This document shows positions 42,246 through 50,360 of a DNA stretch of 64,000 nucleotides, piece by piece. Position 1 is the first letter of the stretch; every line of letters starts with the position of its first letter. Source of the stretch: Candidatus Thermofonsia Clade 1 bacterium (GTDB taxonomy: Bacteria > Chloroflexota > Anaerolineae > Aggregatilineales > UBA2796); the NCBI GenBank assembly GCA_002794705.1, contig PGTK01000008.1, positions 16,073-80,072 on the forward strand, read 5' to 3'. The notes below the pieces were generated by a model. The model searched no databases. It was not told the origin of the DNA and was given only the letters and a program-made list of their open reading frames with translations. Position numbers and translations under genes: made by a program.

Positions 42246-43297
42246 GGGCAGCTGGGATCATCTTTCGTCATGAGCGTGTTTGAGAAGAGATCGTCGCGTG
42301 TTTCGCGGCGCTTGATCCAAGCGTAGAGCGTCAAGCAGACCATGCCGACTGCAAACAGAATCGAGGGCGCTGCCGCTTGCCAATACAGCAAGCCCGCCAT
42401 GCCAAAGCCCGCTGAGAGCAGCAGATACAGGCGCAGCACGTGCAGCGGTCTATCGCCCAGCTGGAGCAGGCGCTGATACAGGTGTGAGCGATTAGCGCGC
42501 CGCTCTTCGCCGCCTGCCAAGAGGTAGCCCACAAAAGTCAGAAGGGCATCGAAGGTGAAGAGCGACATCACCAAGATGCCGCTGATGAACAAGCGCGGCG
42601 ATTCCCCTTGTCCAATGCACATGAGCGGCAAGGCGGCAAGGCTAAAGCCAAGAAAACTACTGCCCGTCTCGCCCAGAAAGATGTTCCTAGGCGGCAAATT
42701 GTGGAGGGTGAAACCGAGCGCGCTCCCGCTGATCAGAATGCCCAAAAAAGTGACCAGTGGCGCCTCGCACAGCGCGCCGATCAGCGCCCAAAAGCCCGCC
42801 GCCAAGACAGCTTGTCCGCTTGCCAAGCCGTTGATGCCGTCCATGTAGACATATACGTTGGTCAAGCCGACCAGCCATGCTGTAGCAATCAGATAGCCCA
42901 ACCAGAGCGGCAATTCGATGTTCAGCGCGGGCAAGGCGAGGCTTGTCAGCGGCGCCGACGGCACAAAAAAGAGGGCAGCCGCCATTTGCAGTAGCAAACG
43001 CAGCGGACGCGGCAAGGTTCGGAAGTCTTCGTAGAAGCCGATGAATGCCATCAGCGCTGCGGCTAATGAAAAGCGCACTACAAGGCTCGGATCGGCGCTC
43101 ATGCCCAAGCCGAACGGCATGAAGAGCATCAGCACTACCGCCACCAGCGCCAGACCGCCGCCGTTCGGTGTGCTGTGAGCGTGGCTATGGCTCAGGAAGC
43201 TATGCTGCACAGCGTATTGGCGCAACAGACTGACACCTAAGCCCGTCATCAGCGCCGCGGCGCTCCCGACTATCAAAATGGCAATCGGATTATCCAT
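42242..43297 (-). CDS. Polyprenyl-phosphate sugar-1-phosphate transferase (WecA/MraY family)
   Basis: 351 residues with about ten membrane helices. Conserved cytoplasmic loops: HSHAHSTPNGGGLALVA, GFYEDFRTLP (the Mg-binding Asp region), NVYVYMDGINGLASGQA and PPRNIFLGETGSSFLGFSLA. It transfers a sugar phosphate from a UDP-sugar to undecaprenyl phosphate. WecA/TagO-like specificity is more likely than MraY because no mur genes accompany it. It is the first gene of the glycan run, with a promoter at 43331-43358. Confidence 0.87.
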   Translation of the reverse strand: MDNPIAILIVGSAAALMTGLGVSLLRQYAVQHSFLSHSHAHSTPNGGGLALVAVVLMLFMPFGLGMSADPSLVVRFSLAAALMAFIGFYEDFRTLPRPLRLLLQMAAALFFVPSAPLTSLALPALNIELPLWLGYLIATAWLVGLTNVYVYMDGINGLASGQAVLAAGFWALIGALCEAPLVTFLGILISGSALGFTLHNLPPRNIFLGETGSSFLGFSLAALPLMCIGQGESPRLFISGILVMSLFTFDALLTFVGYLLAGGEERRANRSHLYQRLLQLGDRPLHVLRLYLLLSAGFGMAGLLYWQAAAPSILFAVGMVCLTLYAWIKRRETRDDLFSNTLMTKDDPSCP

Positions 43298-43330
43298 GCA
43301 CGTCGCCTCCCCCTGCCGTCATCACGCCCT

Positions 43331-43358
43331 ATCCTATCAGAATAGGCGATATGTGCAA
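43331..43358 (-). promoter_or_regulatory. Promoter of the glycan operon
   Basis: Minus strand -35 TTGCAC (43358-43353), 16-nt spacer, -10 TAGGAT (43336-43331). It begins just after the stop of the uracil-DNA glycosylase gene. Confidence 0.5.
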
Positions 43359-43363
43359 CTCTC

Positions 43364-44023
43364 TCAAAACAGACTCAGCTGTTCAGGCGGCTCTGCAGGT
43401 GGTGGCGTGGCGGGCGCAGTGGCGCTTTGTCGGCTTGCCCACTCTGCCAGCAGTTGCGGAATTTTGCGGAAGTCTGCTTCCATTTGCGGCTTGAGGGTCG
43501 CCATGTTGCGCAAGACCGCCGCTGGATGATAGAGCGGCAAATAGGCACGCCCGTTTTCCCATTTCGCCTGCCCGTGAATCTGCGTGATTTTGGCGTTCGG
43601 GAAGAACAAGCCCATGCTGAAGCGCCCTAACGTCACAATGACCTTCGGCGCGATCAGCTCAATTTGGCGGTAGAGATACGCCTGCGTGCAAGTCGAGACC
43701 TCATCAGGCAACGGATCGCGGTTTTCGGGCGGGCGGCACTTCACCACATTTGTGATGAAGACCTGTGAGCGATTCATGCCGATCAGGCTCAGCAGTTCAT
43801 CCAGCAACTTGCCGGATTGTCCCACGAAGGGCAAGCCTTGCCGATCTTCATTGAAGCCCGGTCCTTCGCCGATGAACATGATCTCAGCCGTGTAGTCGCC
43901 CGACCCCGGCACGGCGTTTGTGCGTCCCGCTGCGTGCAACGGACACTTATCACAAGCACGGATTTCGGCGGCAATTGCCTCTAGTGCAGCGCGCCGCTGT
44001 TCAACGGTCAGCCTTTCAGACAT
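43364..44023 (-). CDS. Type 4 uracil-DNA glycosylase
   Basis: 219 residues. CDKCPLHAAGRTNAVPGSGD provides two of the four cysteines for the 4Fe-4S cluster. FIGEGPGFNEDRQGLPFVGQ is motif A of family 4 enzymes, ITNVVKCRPPENRDPLPDE carries another Cys, and LPLYHPAAVLRN is the C-terminal motif. It excises uracil from DNA to begin base-excision repair. It is the last gene of the run that starts at 47023, 17 bases after rimI. Confidence 0.93.
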   Translation of the reverse strand: MSERLTVEQRRAALEAIAAEIRACDKCPLHAAGRTNAVPGSGDYTAEIMFIGEGPGFNEDRQGLPFVGQSGKLLDELLSLIGMNRSQVFITNVVKCRPPENRDPLPDEVSTCTQAYLYRQIELIAPKVIVTLGRFSMGLFFPNAKITQIHGQAKWENGRAYLPLYHPAAVLRNMATLKPQMEADFRKIPQLLAEWASRQSATAPATPPPAEPPEQLSLF

Positions 44024-44040
44024 GAAACGGTCTCTCCTTG

Positions 44041-44604
44041 CTAGATAGGGTGTTCGCAGCTGCTCGGTCTGCCCAGCGAGAGCAGATCAGTGAAGGTGAC
44101 CCGCGCTTGCAGCGCCTGCCAGCGCGCTTTGAAGCGCTCTAGGTAGGCGGCGTCAAGCGGAGTCAGGTGCATTAGATAGGCGTCTTCGTTGTTATCGCGG
44201 TAGTAGCCCTTGCGCACGCTCACGATCTGGAATTCGTACTTGCGGTATAGGTTGATGGCAGGCACGTTGCTCACGCGCACCTCTAGGACGCAATAGGTGG
44301 CGCCTAGCCGCATCCCGCGCAGCACCATGCCGCCCAGCAGCACCTCGCCCAAGCCCTGCCCGCGCCAATTCGGATGAGTGGCAATGGTGCTGATGTGCGC
44401 CTCGCCCTCGATCAGCCACATGCCGCCGTAGCCCACAATGCAGAGCGGCTCGCCCTCGCGCTCTAGGACGATCATGTGCGCGCTGCGATTATCGTTAATT
44501 TCGAAAATGTACGAGTTCATTGACCAAGGCGTGCTGAACGCCAGTTGATCGATCTCCATGACGTGCGGGATATCCTGCAGACGCATGTAGCGCAGCGTAT
44601 ACAT
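44041..44604 (-). CDS. rimI: Ribosomal-protein-alanine N-acetyltransferase RimI-type
   Basis: 187-residue GNAT acetyltransferase. LRYMRLQDIPHVMEIDQLAF and FSTPWSMNSYIFEI resemble the RimI start; the acetyl-CoA pyrophosphate loop is HPNWRGQGLGEVLLGGM, and VLEVRVSNVPAINLYRKYEF is the family C-terminal motif. It probably acetylates the N-terminus of S18, and the adjacent tsaB is the usual neighbour. The last 30 residues extend beyond the standard domain. Confidence 0.85.
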   Translation of the reverse strand: MYTLRYMRLQDIPHVMEIDQLAFSTPWSMNSYIFEINDNRSAHMIVLEREGEPLCIVGYGGMWLIEGEAHISTIATHPNWRGQGLGEVLLGGMVLRGMRLGATYCVLEVRVSNVPAINLYRKYEFQIVSVRKGYYRDNNEDAYLMHLTPLDAAYLERFKARWQALQARVTFTDLLSLGRPSSCEHPI

Positions 44605-44615
44605 CGTTCATCATC

Positions 44616-45308
44616 CTACGGATGTGGTACGCCCGGCTGATGTAGATAGAAAGGGACAGCGCGCAGTGGATCGCCCTGTTCGCCGCTCCGAAAGCGCGCC
44701 CAAGCCAACTCAGCGAGGAAAGCCGCCCGCCGCAACGCCCAAGCAGGCGAGGCTAACTCTAGCCGATACGCCTGCGTTGTGTTGAGCGCATGGATCGCGG
44801 CATGGACAGTGCTATCCGCCTCCCCTGCGACCCGAATCGGCGTCTGCGGCGTGCCTAGGCAGGCAAAGAGGGTCTCAGGTGCCTCAATGCGCGTCTCACT
44901 GATCGCCTGCCAAGCGCCCTCTCCTGACCAAGCGTAGGCGGCGCCGCACAGTCGCCCGCGCCCTGCCTGTGCGAAGGCGATCAAGCGCTCTGGGCGCGGC
45001 GGCTGTCCCGCTGCTACGATATCGAGAGTCGGAATGGCGAGCAGCGGCACGTTCAGCGCCAGAGCGAGGCTTTGCGCCACGCTAAAGCCGACCCGTAAGC
45101 CGTTAAACGATCCCGGTCCTTGCGCAACAGCGAGGTGTGTCAGGTCACGTGGACTCAAACGCGCTTGGCGCAATGCCATGTCAATGGCAGGCACCAGCTC
45201 AACTGTATGGTGACTATCGCTCTGCCAAGTGTACTCGGCGTAGATCACGGCGCCGTCATGTAGCGCAAGGCTGAGCGCCCGCGTAGCTGTATCCAGAGCG
45301 AGTAACAT
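44616..45308 (-). CDS. tsaB: tRNA threonylcarbamoyladenosine biosynthesis protein TsaB
   Basis: 230 residues. MLLALDTATRALSLALHDG begins the ASKHA fold; SPRDLTHLAVAQGPGSFNGLRVGFSVAQSLALALNVPL is the signature region. TsaB supports TsaD and TsaE in t6A37 formation on ANN-decoding tRNAs. tsaD and tsaE are not in the window. The C-terminal lobe is degenerate, as usual for TsaB. It sits between queA and rimI. Confidence 0.93.
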   Translation of the reverse strand: MLLALDTATRALSLALHDGAVIYAEYTWQSDSHHTVELVPAIDMALRQARLSPRDLTHLAVAQGPGSFNGLRVGFSVAQSLALALNVPLLAIPTLDIVAAGQPPRPERLIAFAQAGRGRLCGAAYAWSGEGAWQAISETRIEAPETLFACLGTPQTPIRVAGEADSTVHAAIHALNTTQAYRLELASPAWALRRAAFLAELAWARFRSGEQGDPLRAVPFYLHQPGVPHP

Positions 45309-45317
45309 AGCGCCTGC

Positions 45318-46415
45318 CTATAGGATCAACATCGCGTCGCCCAGACTGTAAAAGCGATACTCAGCCTCAATTGCCGCCTGATAGGCGCGCAGGATCAACT
45401 CGCGCCCTGCAAAAGCGCTGACCAGCATCAGAAGAGAGGATTTGGGCAGATGAAAATTGGTGATAAGCGCGTCCACAGCGCGGAATTTGAAGCCGGGCAT
45501 GATGAATAGCTCAGTCTGGGCGCTGAAGGCGCTGAGCGGGCGCCATGCGCAGCGATCCGCCGCTTCATAGCCCGCGAGATGGAGGCGCTCAGGCGGCGTG
45601 CCAAGCGCATAAAGCGCCGCTGTCTCTAGCGTGCGCATGGTGGTGGTGCCAACAGCAAAAATGCGCCCGCCGCGCAACTTGACCTCATTCAGCTGCTTAG
45701 CCGCCTCAGGCGATAGCTCAGCGTATTCAGCGTGCAAGCGCCGCGCTGCAATTTGCTCTTCGCGCAAGGGCAGAAACGTGCCGAGTCCTACGTGGAGCGT
45801 GCAGTAGACCAGCGGCACGCCCATCTCGCGGATGCGCAAGAGCAACTCAGGTGTGAAGTGCAAGCCGGCGGTCGGCGCGGCGGCGGAGCCTTCCACACGG
45901 CTATAGACCGTCTGATAGCGCTCAGGATCGCGCAATTTTTGATGGATGTAGGGCGGCAAGGGCAGCTCGCCGATCCGATCGAGGTGCGGCTCAACGGGCG
46001 CATTGAACTGAATCACGCGCTGCGCGCCCTCGCGCTCTTCACAAATCTCTGCCTCAAGGTCAGGTGCGCCTTCCACGCGCAAGCGCGTCCCAACCGTGAG
46101 GCGCTTGCCGCCTAAGAGCGCTAGCCACTGCTCACCTGCCAATTTTTGTGCCAAGAGAATCTCAACAGCGCCGCCGCTTGGCACTTTGCGCGCCTGCAAG
46201 CGCGCCGGGATGACGCGGGTCTGGTTGAGGACGAGCGCGTCGTTCGGCGTGAGGTAATCAGGCAGATCGCGGAAGGTGCGATGCTCAAATGTGCCGTCCT
46301 GCCGATGCACCACGAGTAAGCGCGCCGAGTCGCGCGGCTCAACCGCCGTCTGAGCGATGCGCTCAGGCGGCAGCGCGTAATCGAAATCCTCAGGACGGCA
46401 AGGCGGTAGGCTCAT
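45318..46415 (-). CDS. queA: S-adenosylmethionine:tRNA ribosyltransferase-isomerase QueA
   Basis: Converts preQ1 at the wobble position of tRNA to epoxyqueuosine. 365 residues: FDYALPPERIAQTAVEPRDS, LPDYLTPNDALVLNQTRVIPAR, the EGSAAAPTAGLHFTPELLLR active-site region and ALITNFHLPKSSLLMLVSAF are family hallmarks. The open frame begins earlier (46490), but the ATG at 46415 overlaps the upstream stop in ATGA and gives the normal length. Other queuosine genes are not in the window. Confidence 0.95.
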   Translation of the reverse strand: MSLPPCRPEDFDYALPPERIAQTAVEPRDSARLLVVHRQDGTFEHRTFRDLPDYLTPNDALVLNQTRVIPARLQARKVPSGGAVEILLAQKLAGEQWLALLGGKRLTVGTRLRVEGAPDLEAEICEEREGAQRVIQFNAPVEPHLDRIGELPLPPYIHQKLRDPERYQTVYSRVEGSAAAPTAGLHFTPELLLRIREMGVPLVYCTLHVGLGTFLPLREEQIAARRLHAEYAELSPEAAKQLNEVKLRGGRIFAVGTTTMRTLETAALYALGTPPERLHLAGYEAADRCAWRPLSAFSAQTELFIMPGFKFRAVDALITNFHLPKSSLLMLVSAFAGRELILRAYQAAIEAEYRFYSLGDAMLIL

Positions 46416-46681
46416 GTCTGGATGAATTGGGCGGCATTCAGCACGAAAAGCGTGGCGGCGTGATGATCGCCTTTGCTGTAGGGCGCGCACGCCTCACGGA
46501 TTACAGCGATAACGTTCGGCACTTGCTCTTCATCCACGCCGATCACGAGCGTGGTGTTGCCGCGCCGCAGGAAGCCGCCCACGCTGGCAATCTGCGTGAC
46601 GGGGAACTTTTTCTCGACCAACGCACGCGAGACCGTCTCAACCGCATCAGCCATGATGATGGCGAAAATGAGTTTCTTCAT
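46412..46681 (-). CDS. DarA/PstA-like cyclic-di-AMP receptor protein (copy 2)
   Basis: 89 residues from the ATG at 46681 (a TTG two codons earlier is possible). PII-like ferredoxin fold with KKLIFAIIM, FPVTQIASVGGFLRRGNTTL and VIGVDEEQVPNVIAVI. The GGFLRRGNTTL loop is the hallmark of CdAMP_rec proteins, trimeric receptors for c-di-AMP. The protein is shorter than copy 1 because the large loop that follows the EQV helix is truncated. Its downstream partner is unknown. Confidence 0.85.
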   Translation of the reverse strand: MKKLIFAIIMADAVETVSRALVEKKFPVTQIASVGGFLRRGNTTLVIGVDEEQVPNVIAVIREACAPYSKGDHHAATLFVLNAAQFIQT

Positions 46682-46696
46682 AGTCAAAAAAGTCTG

Positions 46697-47023
46697 TCAG
46701 ACTTGCTCAAAATGCTCAACATCCAGAATAAAAATGGTAGCGCCGCCGACCTCGACCTCCACATAGTTGTAAAGCGTCATGCCGTTTGGCGTAGTGCCGG
46801 TTGCCATGGGCATATAGCGCATACGGCGCTGACTGGATGCCGTGAGCAGCTCCACAACTGCCTCAACGTGCTGATCCTCGACGCCAACGAGGAGCGTGGT
46901 GTTGCCTTGCCGCAAAAAACCGCCTGTTGAGCCGACTTGCGTCACACGGTAGCCTTTTTCGGTCAATTTACTCACCACATAGTCCGAATCTTGATCTTGC
47001 ACTGTCGCCACAATAAGTTTCAT
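46697..47023 (-). CDS. darA: DarA/PstA-like cyclic-di-AMP receptor protein (copy 1)
   Basis: 108 residues, full-length member of the CdAMP_rec family: MKLIVATVQDQDSDYVVSKL, YRVTQVGSTGGFLRQGNTTL (ligand loop), LLVGVEDQHVEAVVELL, then the basic SSQRRMRYMPM loop and ATIFILDVEHFEQV. It is the first gene of a minus-strand run that continues with a paralogue, queA, tsaB, rimI and the uracil-DNA glycosylase. c-di-AMP cyclase and phosphodiesterase genes are not in the window. Confidence 0.9.
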   Translation of the reverse strand: MKLIVATVQDQDSDYVVSKLTEKGYRVTQVGSTGGFLRQGNTTLLVGVEDQHVEAVVELLTASSQRRMRYMPMATGTTPNGMTLYNYVEVEVGGATIFILDVEHFEQV

Positions 47024-47091
47024 ACAGTCAAAAGTACCCCCTAAAGGCGCGTACGCCTAATGTACCATAAGTATAGCAGCTTTAGCGCACT

Positions 47092-47928
47092 TTAGGGATT
47101 GGGCGTGGCGCGATTCGGCGTCGGAGTCAGGCTATCCACTGGGACAGGCGGCGAATCGCGGGAGATATTCGGCACTTGGATCGCCACGCGATAGGCGCGA
47201 TTGTTCTCAATCCATTGAATACGACCGAGCGTTTGCCGTTCGTAGTTCCATAGCTGGGTCAGTGCCACACCGCTGATCCAGCGCGCCTCACCGCTGGCTG
47301 CCACCTCTTCCAAGCGGAAAGGCGCGGCGAGAGGCCAGCCGATCTCCGGCAAGGCAGGGTTGCGCGGCTCTTCATAGACCGTGATCCAAGCGCCTGTAGG
47401 CACAAACAGGGCGCGCTGCGGATTGATCGTGCGGCAGCGATCCAAAATAGCGACATAGGCATTGTTCGCCCAGCCGCGATAGCTGCGAATGGTGCGCAAG
47501 CCGCGTGAGACGTTCAGCGTCAGGCTCTCTTGAGCAGCATCTTCGCTAGGCGGAAACTCTTGCGCAGCCAGATCGGGCAGATCGTAGAAGTTCAGGTCGC
47601 GGATGATGTATTCGAGGAAGCCTCGCATAGTGACCTCATCTAGGTAGGTCTCAGAGACCTCCTCGCCCGACGGCGGCACCACACTGACCCAGATCAGGCG
47701 TCCGTCACCATAGAGCGTGCAAGTGGGCAGGCGATTCAGGCGCTCACGTGGCGACTCATTCAAAATAATGCGATCGAGGCGCATGACAATCGTGTTCGGA
47801 TTGCGATCCCAGCCAATCACCTCGCCCTGTGGCTGCGCAGCAGGCGTCTGTTCAGAGGCGGGCGCGCCGCCACACGCCGCTAAGAGCGCCAGACTGCACA
47901 ACAGGGCAAACTTTCGCCACATCAGCAT
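47092..47928 (-). CDS. Lipoprotein of unknown function
   Basis: 278 residues. Signal with lipobox LLAAC (Cys19), a short Gln/Pro/Ala linker, then a mixed alpha/beta domain (IVMRLDRIILNESPRERLN, CTLYGDGRLIWVSV, MRGFLEYIIRDLNFYDLPDL, YVAILDRCRTINPQRALFVP) and a Pro/Thr C-terminal tail. No family recognised; a beta-propeller or enzyme signature is absent. GGAGGA four bases before the ATG at 47928 supports that start; ATG 47922 is also possible. A -10 TATAAT (47965-47960) lies upstream. Confidence 0.65.
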   Translation of the reverse strand: MLMWRKFALLCSLALLAACGGAPASEQTPAAQPQGEVIGWDRNPNTIVMRLDRIILNESPRERLNRLPTCTLYGDGRLIWVSVVPPSGEEVSETYLDEVTMRGFLEYIIRDLNFYDLPDLAAQEFPPSEDAAQESLTLNVSRGLRTIRSYRGWANNAYVAILDRCRTINPQRALFVPTGAWITVYEEPRNPALPEIGWPLAAPFRLEEVAASGEARWISGVALTQLWNYERQTLGRIQWIENNRAYRVAIQVPNISRDSPPVPVDSLTPTPNRATPNP

Positions 47929-47959
47929 CAATTCCTCCGTCTAGGCACATTGCGCGCCC

Positions 47960-47965
47960 ATTATA
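47960..47965 (-). promoter_or_regulatory. -10 element for the lipoprotein gene
   Basis: Perfect TATAAT on the minus strand (47965-47960), about 32 bases before the ATG; no clear -35 at normal spacing. Confidence 0.4.
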
Positions 47966-48063
47966 CCATCAGGACTCCCATGCGCGTTGTTCAGTTTTCT
48001 AAACGCTCGGTAGATGGTATCATAAAGCCCTGTATGGGCAATTGGACATGGAAAGCAGGGGGA

Positions 48064-48483
48064 ATGTATCGCGTTCGCTTTCGGCGCAGCGCACAAGATC
48101 GCGTGCTTGGCGGCGTGTGTGGCGGCGCAGGCGCCTGTCTGGGCATTAGCGGCTGGTGGGTGCGCGCCGTCTTCGGCATTCTGCTGCTGACCGACGCCGC
48201 CTTTGCCCTCCTGCTCTACCTCTTGCTCTGGCTGAGCGTGCCGCCACAGCGCATTATAGACCTGCCGCCCCTAACGCGCCCCGATGAGCCAGCCCCGCGC
48301 CTCTACAGCAGTCCGGAGGGCGTGCTGACGCTAGGCGGCTTGGCGATTTTGATCGGGGTGGTGGTGCTGGCAGAGACAAGCGGCGTTTTGCGGCTGAGCG
48401 GCGGCGGCGACCTGCTTGCGCCCTTGATGGTCGCGCTGATCGGCGTGATACTCCTGATCAAAGCGCTGAGGAACGCCCCATGA
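48064..48483 (+). CDS. PspC-domain membrane protein
   Basis: 139 residues. The PspC signature is clear: FRRSAQDRVLGGVCGGAGACLGISGWWVRAVF, then a helix rich in Leu (LLYLLLWLSVP). A second half has two more short helices (LGGLAILIGVVVLAE and LMVALIGVILLIKAL). PspC proteins sense or respond to membrane stress. The frame is open to 47950, but the ATG at 48064 with GGGGGA in front matches the family start. The stop overlaps the next gene in ATGA. Confidence 0.85.
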   Translation: MYRVRFRRSAQDRVLGGVCGGAGACLGISGWWVRAVFGILLLTDAAFALLLYLLLWLSVPPQRIIDLPPLTRPDEPAPRLYSSPEGVLTLGGLAILIGVVVLAETSGVLRLSGGGDLLAPLMVALIGVILLIKALRNAP

Positions 48484-49367
48484 GCGCCCTAGACCGTCTG
48501 GCTGTGCCGCTGATCGTCTTATTTGCCGCTGCACTGTGGATCGCGCACTTGCTGAGCTTGATCCCGCCTGCCCTCGCCGATTTGCTCAGCCGCGCTGCGC
48601 CCGCCCTGCTGATCGCGCTTGGCTTAGCACTCCTGCTGGGCAGGCGCGTCCGCTACGGCAACCTGATTGCGCTTGGCATCGCTCTGGGGCTGGTCAGCGG
48701 CGTGGCAGCTTTCAGCTTCAGCCGCGAGGCAAGTCTGTTCCGCGAAGATTACATCGAAACGCTTGACTACACCTTGCCGCCGAATGTGACCAGCATCCGC
48801 TTGAGCGCCGAACTGCGCCGCACAGAGATCGCAGTGCGCGCTGCTGAAGGGCGGCGGCTGAGCGGCGAATTTCGAGGCAGTCTGGAGAGCCTGCTCACGC
48901 CCAGCTATCGCGTAGAGAGCAATGTGGCTATCCTAGAGCTGCGAGAGACCCAGCGCGAGGCGCTCCCCACGCTTGAACAAATCGGGCGCGGACGCCTGAT
49001 TCTAGAGCTGCCTACAGCCGTGAGCGTTGAAACGCTGACCCTGCAAACTGCCGAAGGGGACGTGACCCTTGAAATAGAGCCGATCACCTTGCGCAACGTC
49101 CAGATCGTGGCGGCGAGCGGCGATGTGAGCGCCCAATTCGGCAGATCGGTCGGCTTGTTAGCTGAGCTCAAGACGAGCGGCGCGATCACAGTGCGCCTGC
49201 CCGCCGAACTGCCCGCTGAGATCGCGCTGCGCGGCAACGGCGCTAATGCGCCGCGCTTCGATGAAGCGCGCTACACACGCCGCATTGATAACGTGCTTGT
49301 GCCGAACCTCGGCGAGGCGCAAGCACAGCTCACCCTAGAGTCAGGCGGCACAATCACGATTGAGTAG
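48480..49367 (+). CDS. Membrane protein with toastrack-like beta-helical domain
   Basis: 295 residues. Three N-terminal helices (VPLIVLFAAALWIAHLLSLI, ALLIALGLALLLGR, NLIALGIALGLVSGVAAF) precede a beta-helical extracytoplasmic domain (TLPPNVTSIRLSAELRRTEI, GRGRLILELPTAVSVETLTL, GDVTLEIEPITLRNVQIVAA, GDVSAQFGRSVGLLAELKTS). This is the DUF4097/LiaF-like toastrack pattern. It is translationally coupled to the PspC gene, a combination typical of envelope-stress modules. It overlaps the convergent dehydrogenase gene by 14 bases. Confidence 0.7.
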   Translation: MSALDRLAVPLIVLFAAALWIAHLLSLIPPALADLLSRAAPALLIALGLALLLGRRVRYGNLIALGIALGLVSGVAAFSFSREASLFREDYIETLDYTLPPNVTSIRLSAELRRTEIAVRAAEGRRLSGEFRGSLESLLTPSYRVESNVAILELRETQREALPTLEQIGRGRLILELPTAVSVETLTLQTAEGDVTLEIEPITLRNVQIVAASGDVSAQFGRSVGLLAELKTSGAITVRLPAELPAEIALRGNGANAPRFDEARYTRRIDNVLVPNLGEAQAQLTLESGGTITIE

Positions 49368-50358
49368 CCGCCAAGTACGCCATGATTGGGGCGTAATCCT
49401 CAGCGCGGCTGGCGGGCGCGGAAGCCGCCGCCACGTGCGGCGTCAAAAGCAAGTTATGGCGCGGATCGCGCCCATACAACACCAAAGGATGTTTCTCGGT
49501 CAGCGGCTCATACTCAAACGTATCAATCGCTGCGCCTGCCAGTTTGCCCGTCTGCAGCAAATGCAAGACCTCGGTCTCATCCAGCACGCTCCCACTGCCC
49601 AGATGCACCAGACACGCCGTCGGCGGCAACAGACGCAGGCGCTCCGCCGTCAAGCCGCCGCCCAGTGCATAATCAGTCGTTGGAGCGTAGGGCAACAGAC
49701 TGACCAGCACATCAGCGCGGCGCAGACAGTCCTCCAGACTGGCGAACTGCACGCCCAGCGCCGCCTCGACCGTGCTTGGATACGGCGTGCGCTTGTTGTA
49801 CAGCACGGCGCTCAGATGGAACGGCTTGAGCAAGCGCGCCAATTCCACGCCGATCTCGCCCATGCCCACAATGCTGACCGTCTTGCCGAACAGCGTGCCG
49901 ATGTCCGAAAAATTCAGCCAGTTGAACGAGAAAGTATCCTCATCGCCGCGCTGCGGCGCAAAAGGCGCGGGCGTATGCAGCGCCGCATGGAGTGAACGTC
50001 CTAGCCGCTTGATGCAGGCGAGGATCATCATCAAGGCGTGTTCAGCGCAATAGAGCGTGCCAAGCACGGGCTGCACCACCACCTGAATGCCACGCGCTGC
50101 CGCCGCCTCACGATCAATATCGTAATCAAGAGAGCCAAGCCGTACGATCAGCTTCAGGCGCGGCGCCGCCGCGATCATCTCCGCCGTGACGGGCTGATTG
50201 CGCTCCGAGATGATGAAATCCGCCGCCGCGAGCGCGCCCTGCATCTGAGCGAAGCTGGGCGCACGCAACATGATCACGTTCAGCTCAGGCGGCGCAGCGC
50301 GCAACGCCGCCTCCTGATGGCGTGCGCCCCGATCCGTCAAAAACAAGACGTTATACAT
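49354..50358 (-). CDS. D-2-hydroxyacid dehydrogenase family protein
   Basis: 334 residues. The NAD-binding motif is VSIVGMGEIGVELARLL (about 160-176), with the N-terminal substrate domain KLIVRLGSLDYDIDREAAAARGI. VSLLPYAPTTDYALGG, ACLVHLGSGSVLDETEVLHLLQTGKLAGAAIDTFEYEPL and a catalytic His in LLLTPHVAAAS follow. The usual NTARG before VVDE is changed to HLGSGSVLDE, so substrate is unclear. It follows the kinase fusion gene by two bases; the ATG at 50358 is preferred over a TTG at 50364. Confidence 0.82.
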   Translation of the reverse strand: MYNVLFLTDRGARHQEAALRAAPPELNVIMLRAPSFAQMQGALAAADFIISERNQPVTAEMIAAAPRLKLIVRLGSLDYDIDREAAAARGIQVVVQPVLGTLYCAEHALMMILACIKRLGRSLHAALHTPAPFAPQRGDEDTFSFNWLNFSDIGTLFGKTVSIVGMGEIGVELARLLKPFHLSAVLYNKRTPYPSTVEAALGVQFASLEDCLRRADVLVSLLPYAPTTDYALGGGLTAERLRLLPPTACLVHLGSGSVLDETEVLHLLQTGKLAGAAIDTFEYEPLTEKHPLVLYGRDPRHNLLLTPHVAAASAPASRAEDYAPIMAYLAATQS

Positions 50359-50360
50359 GC

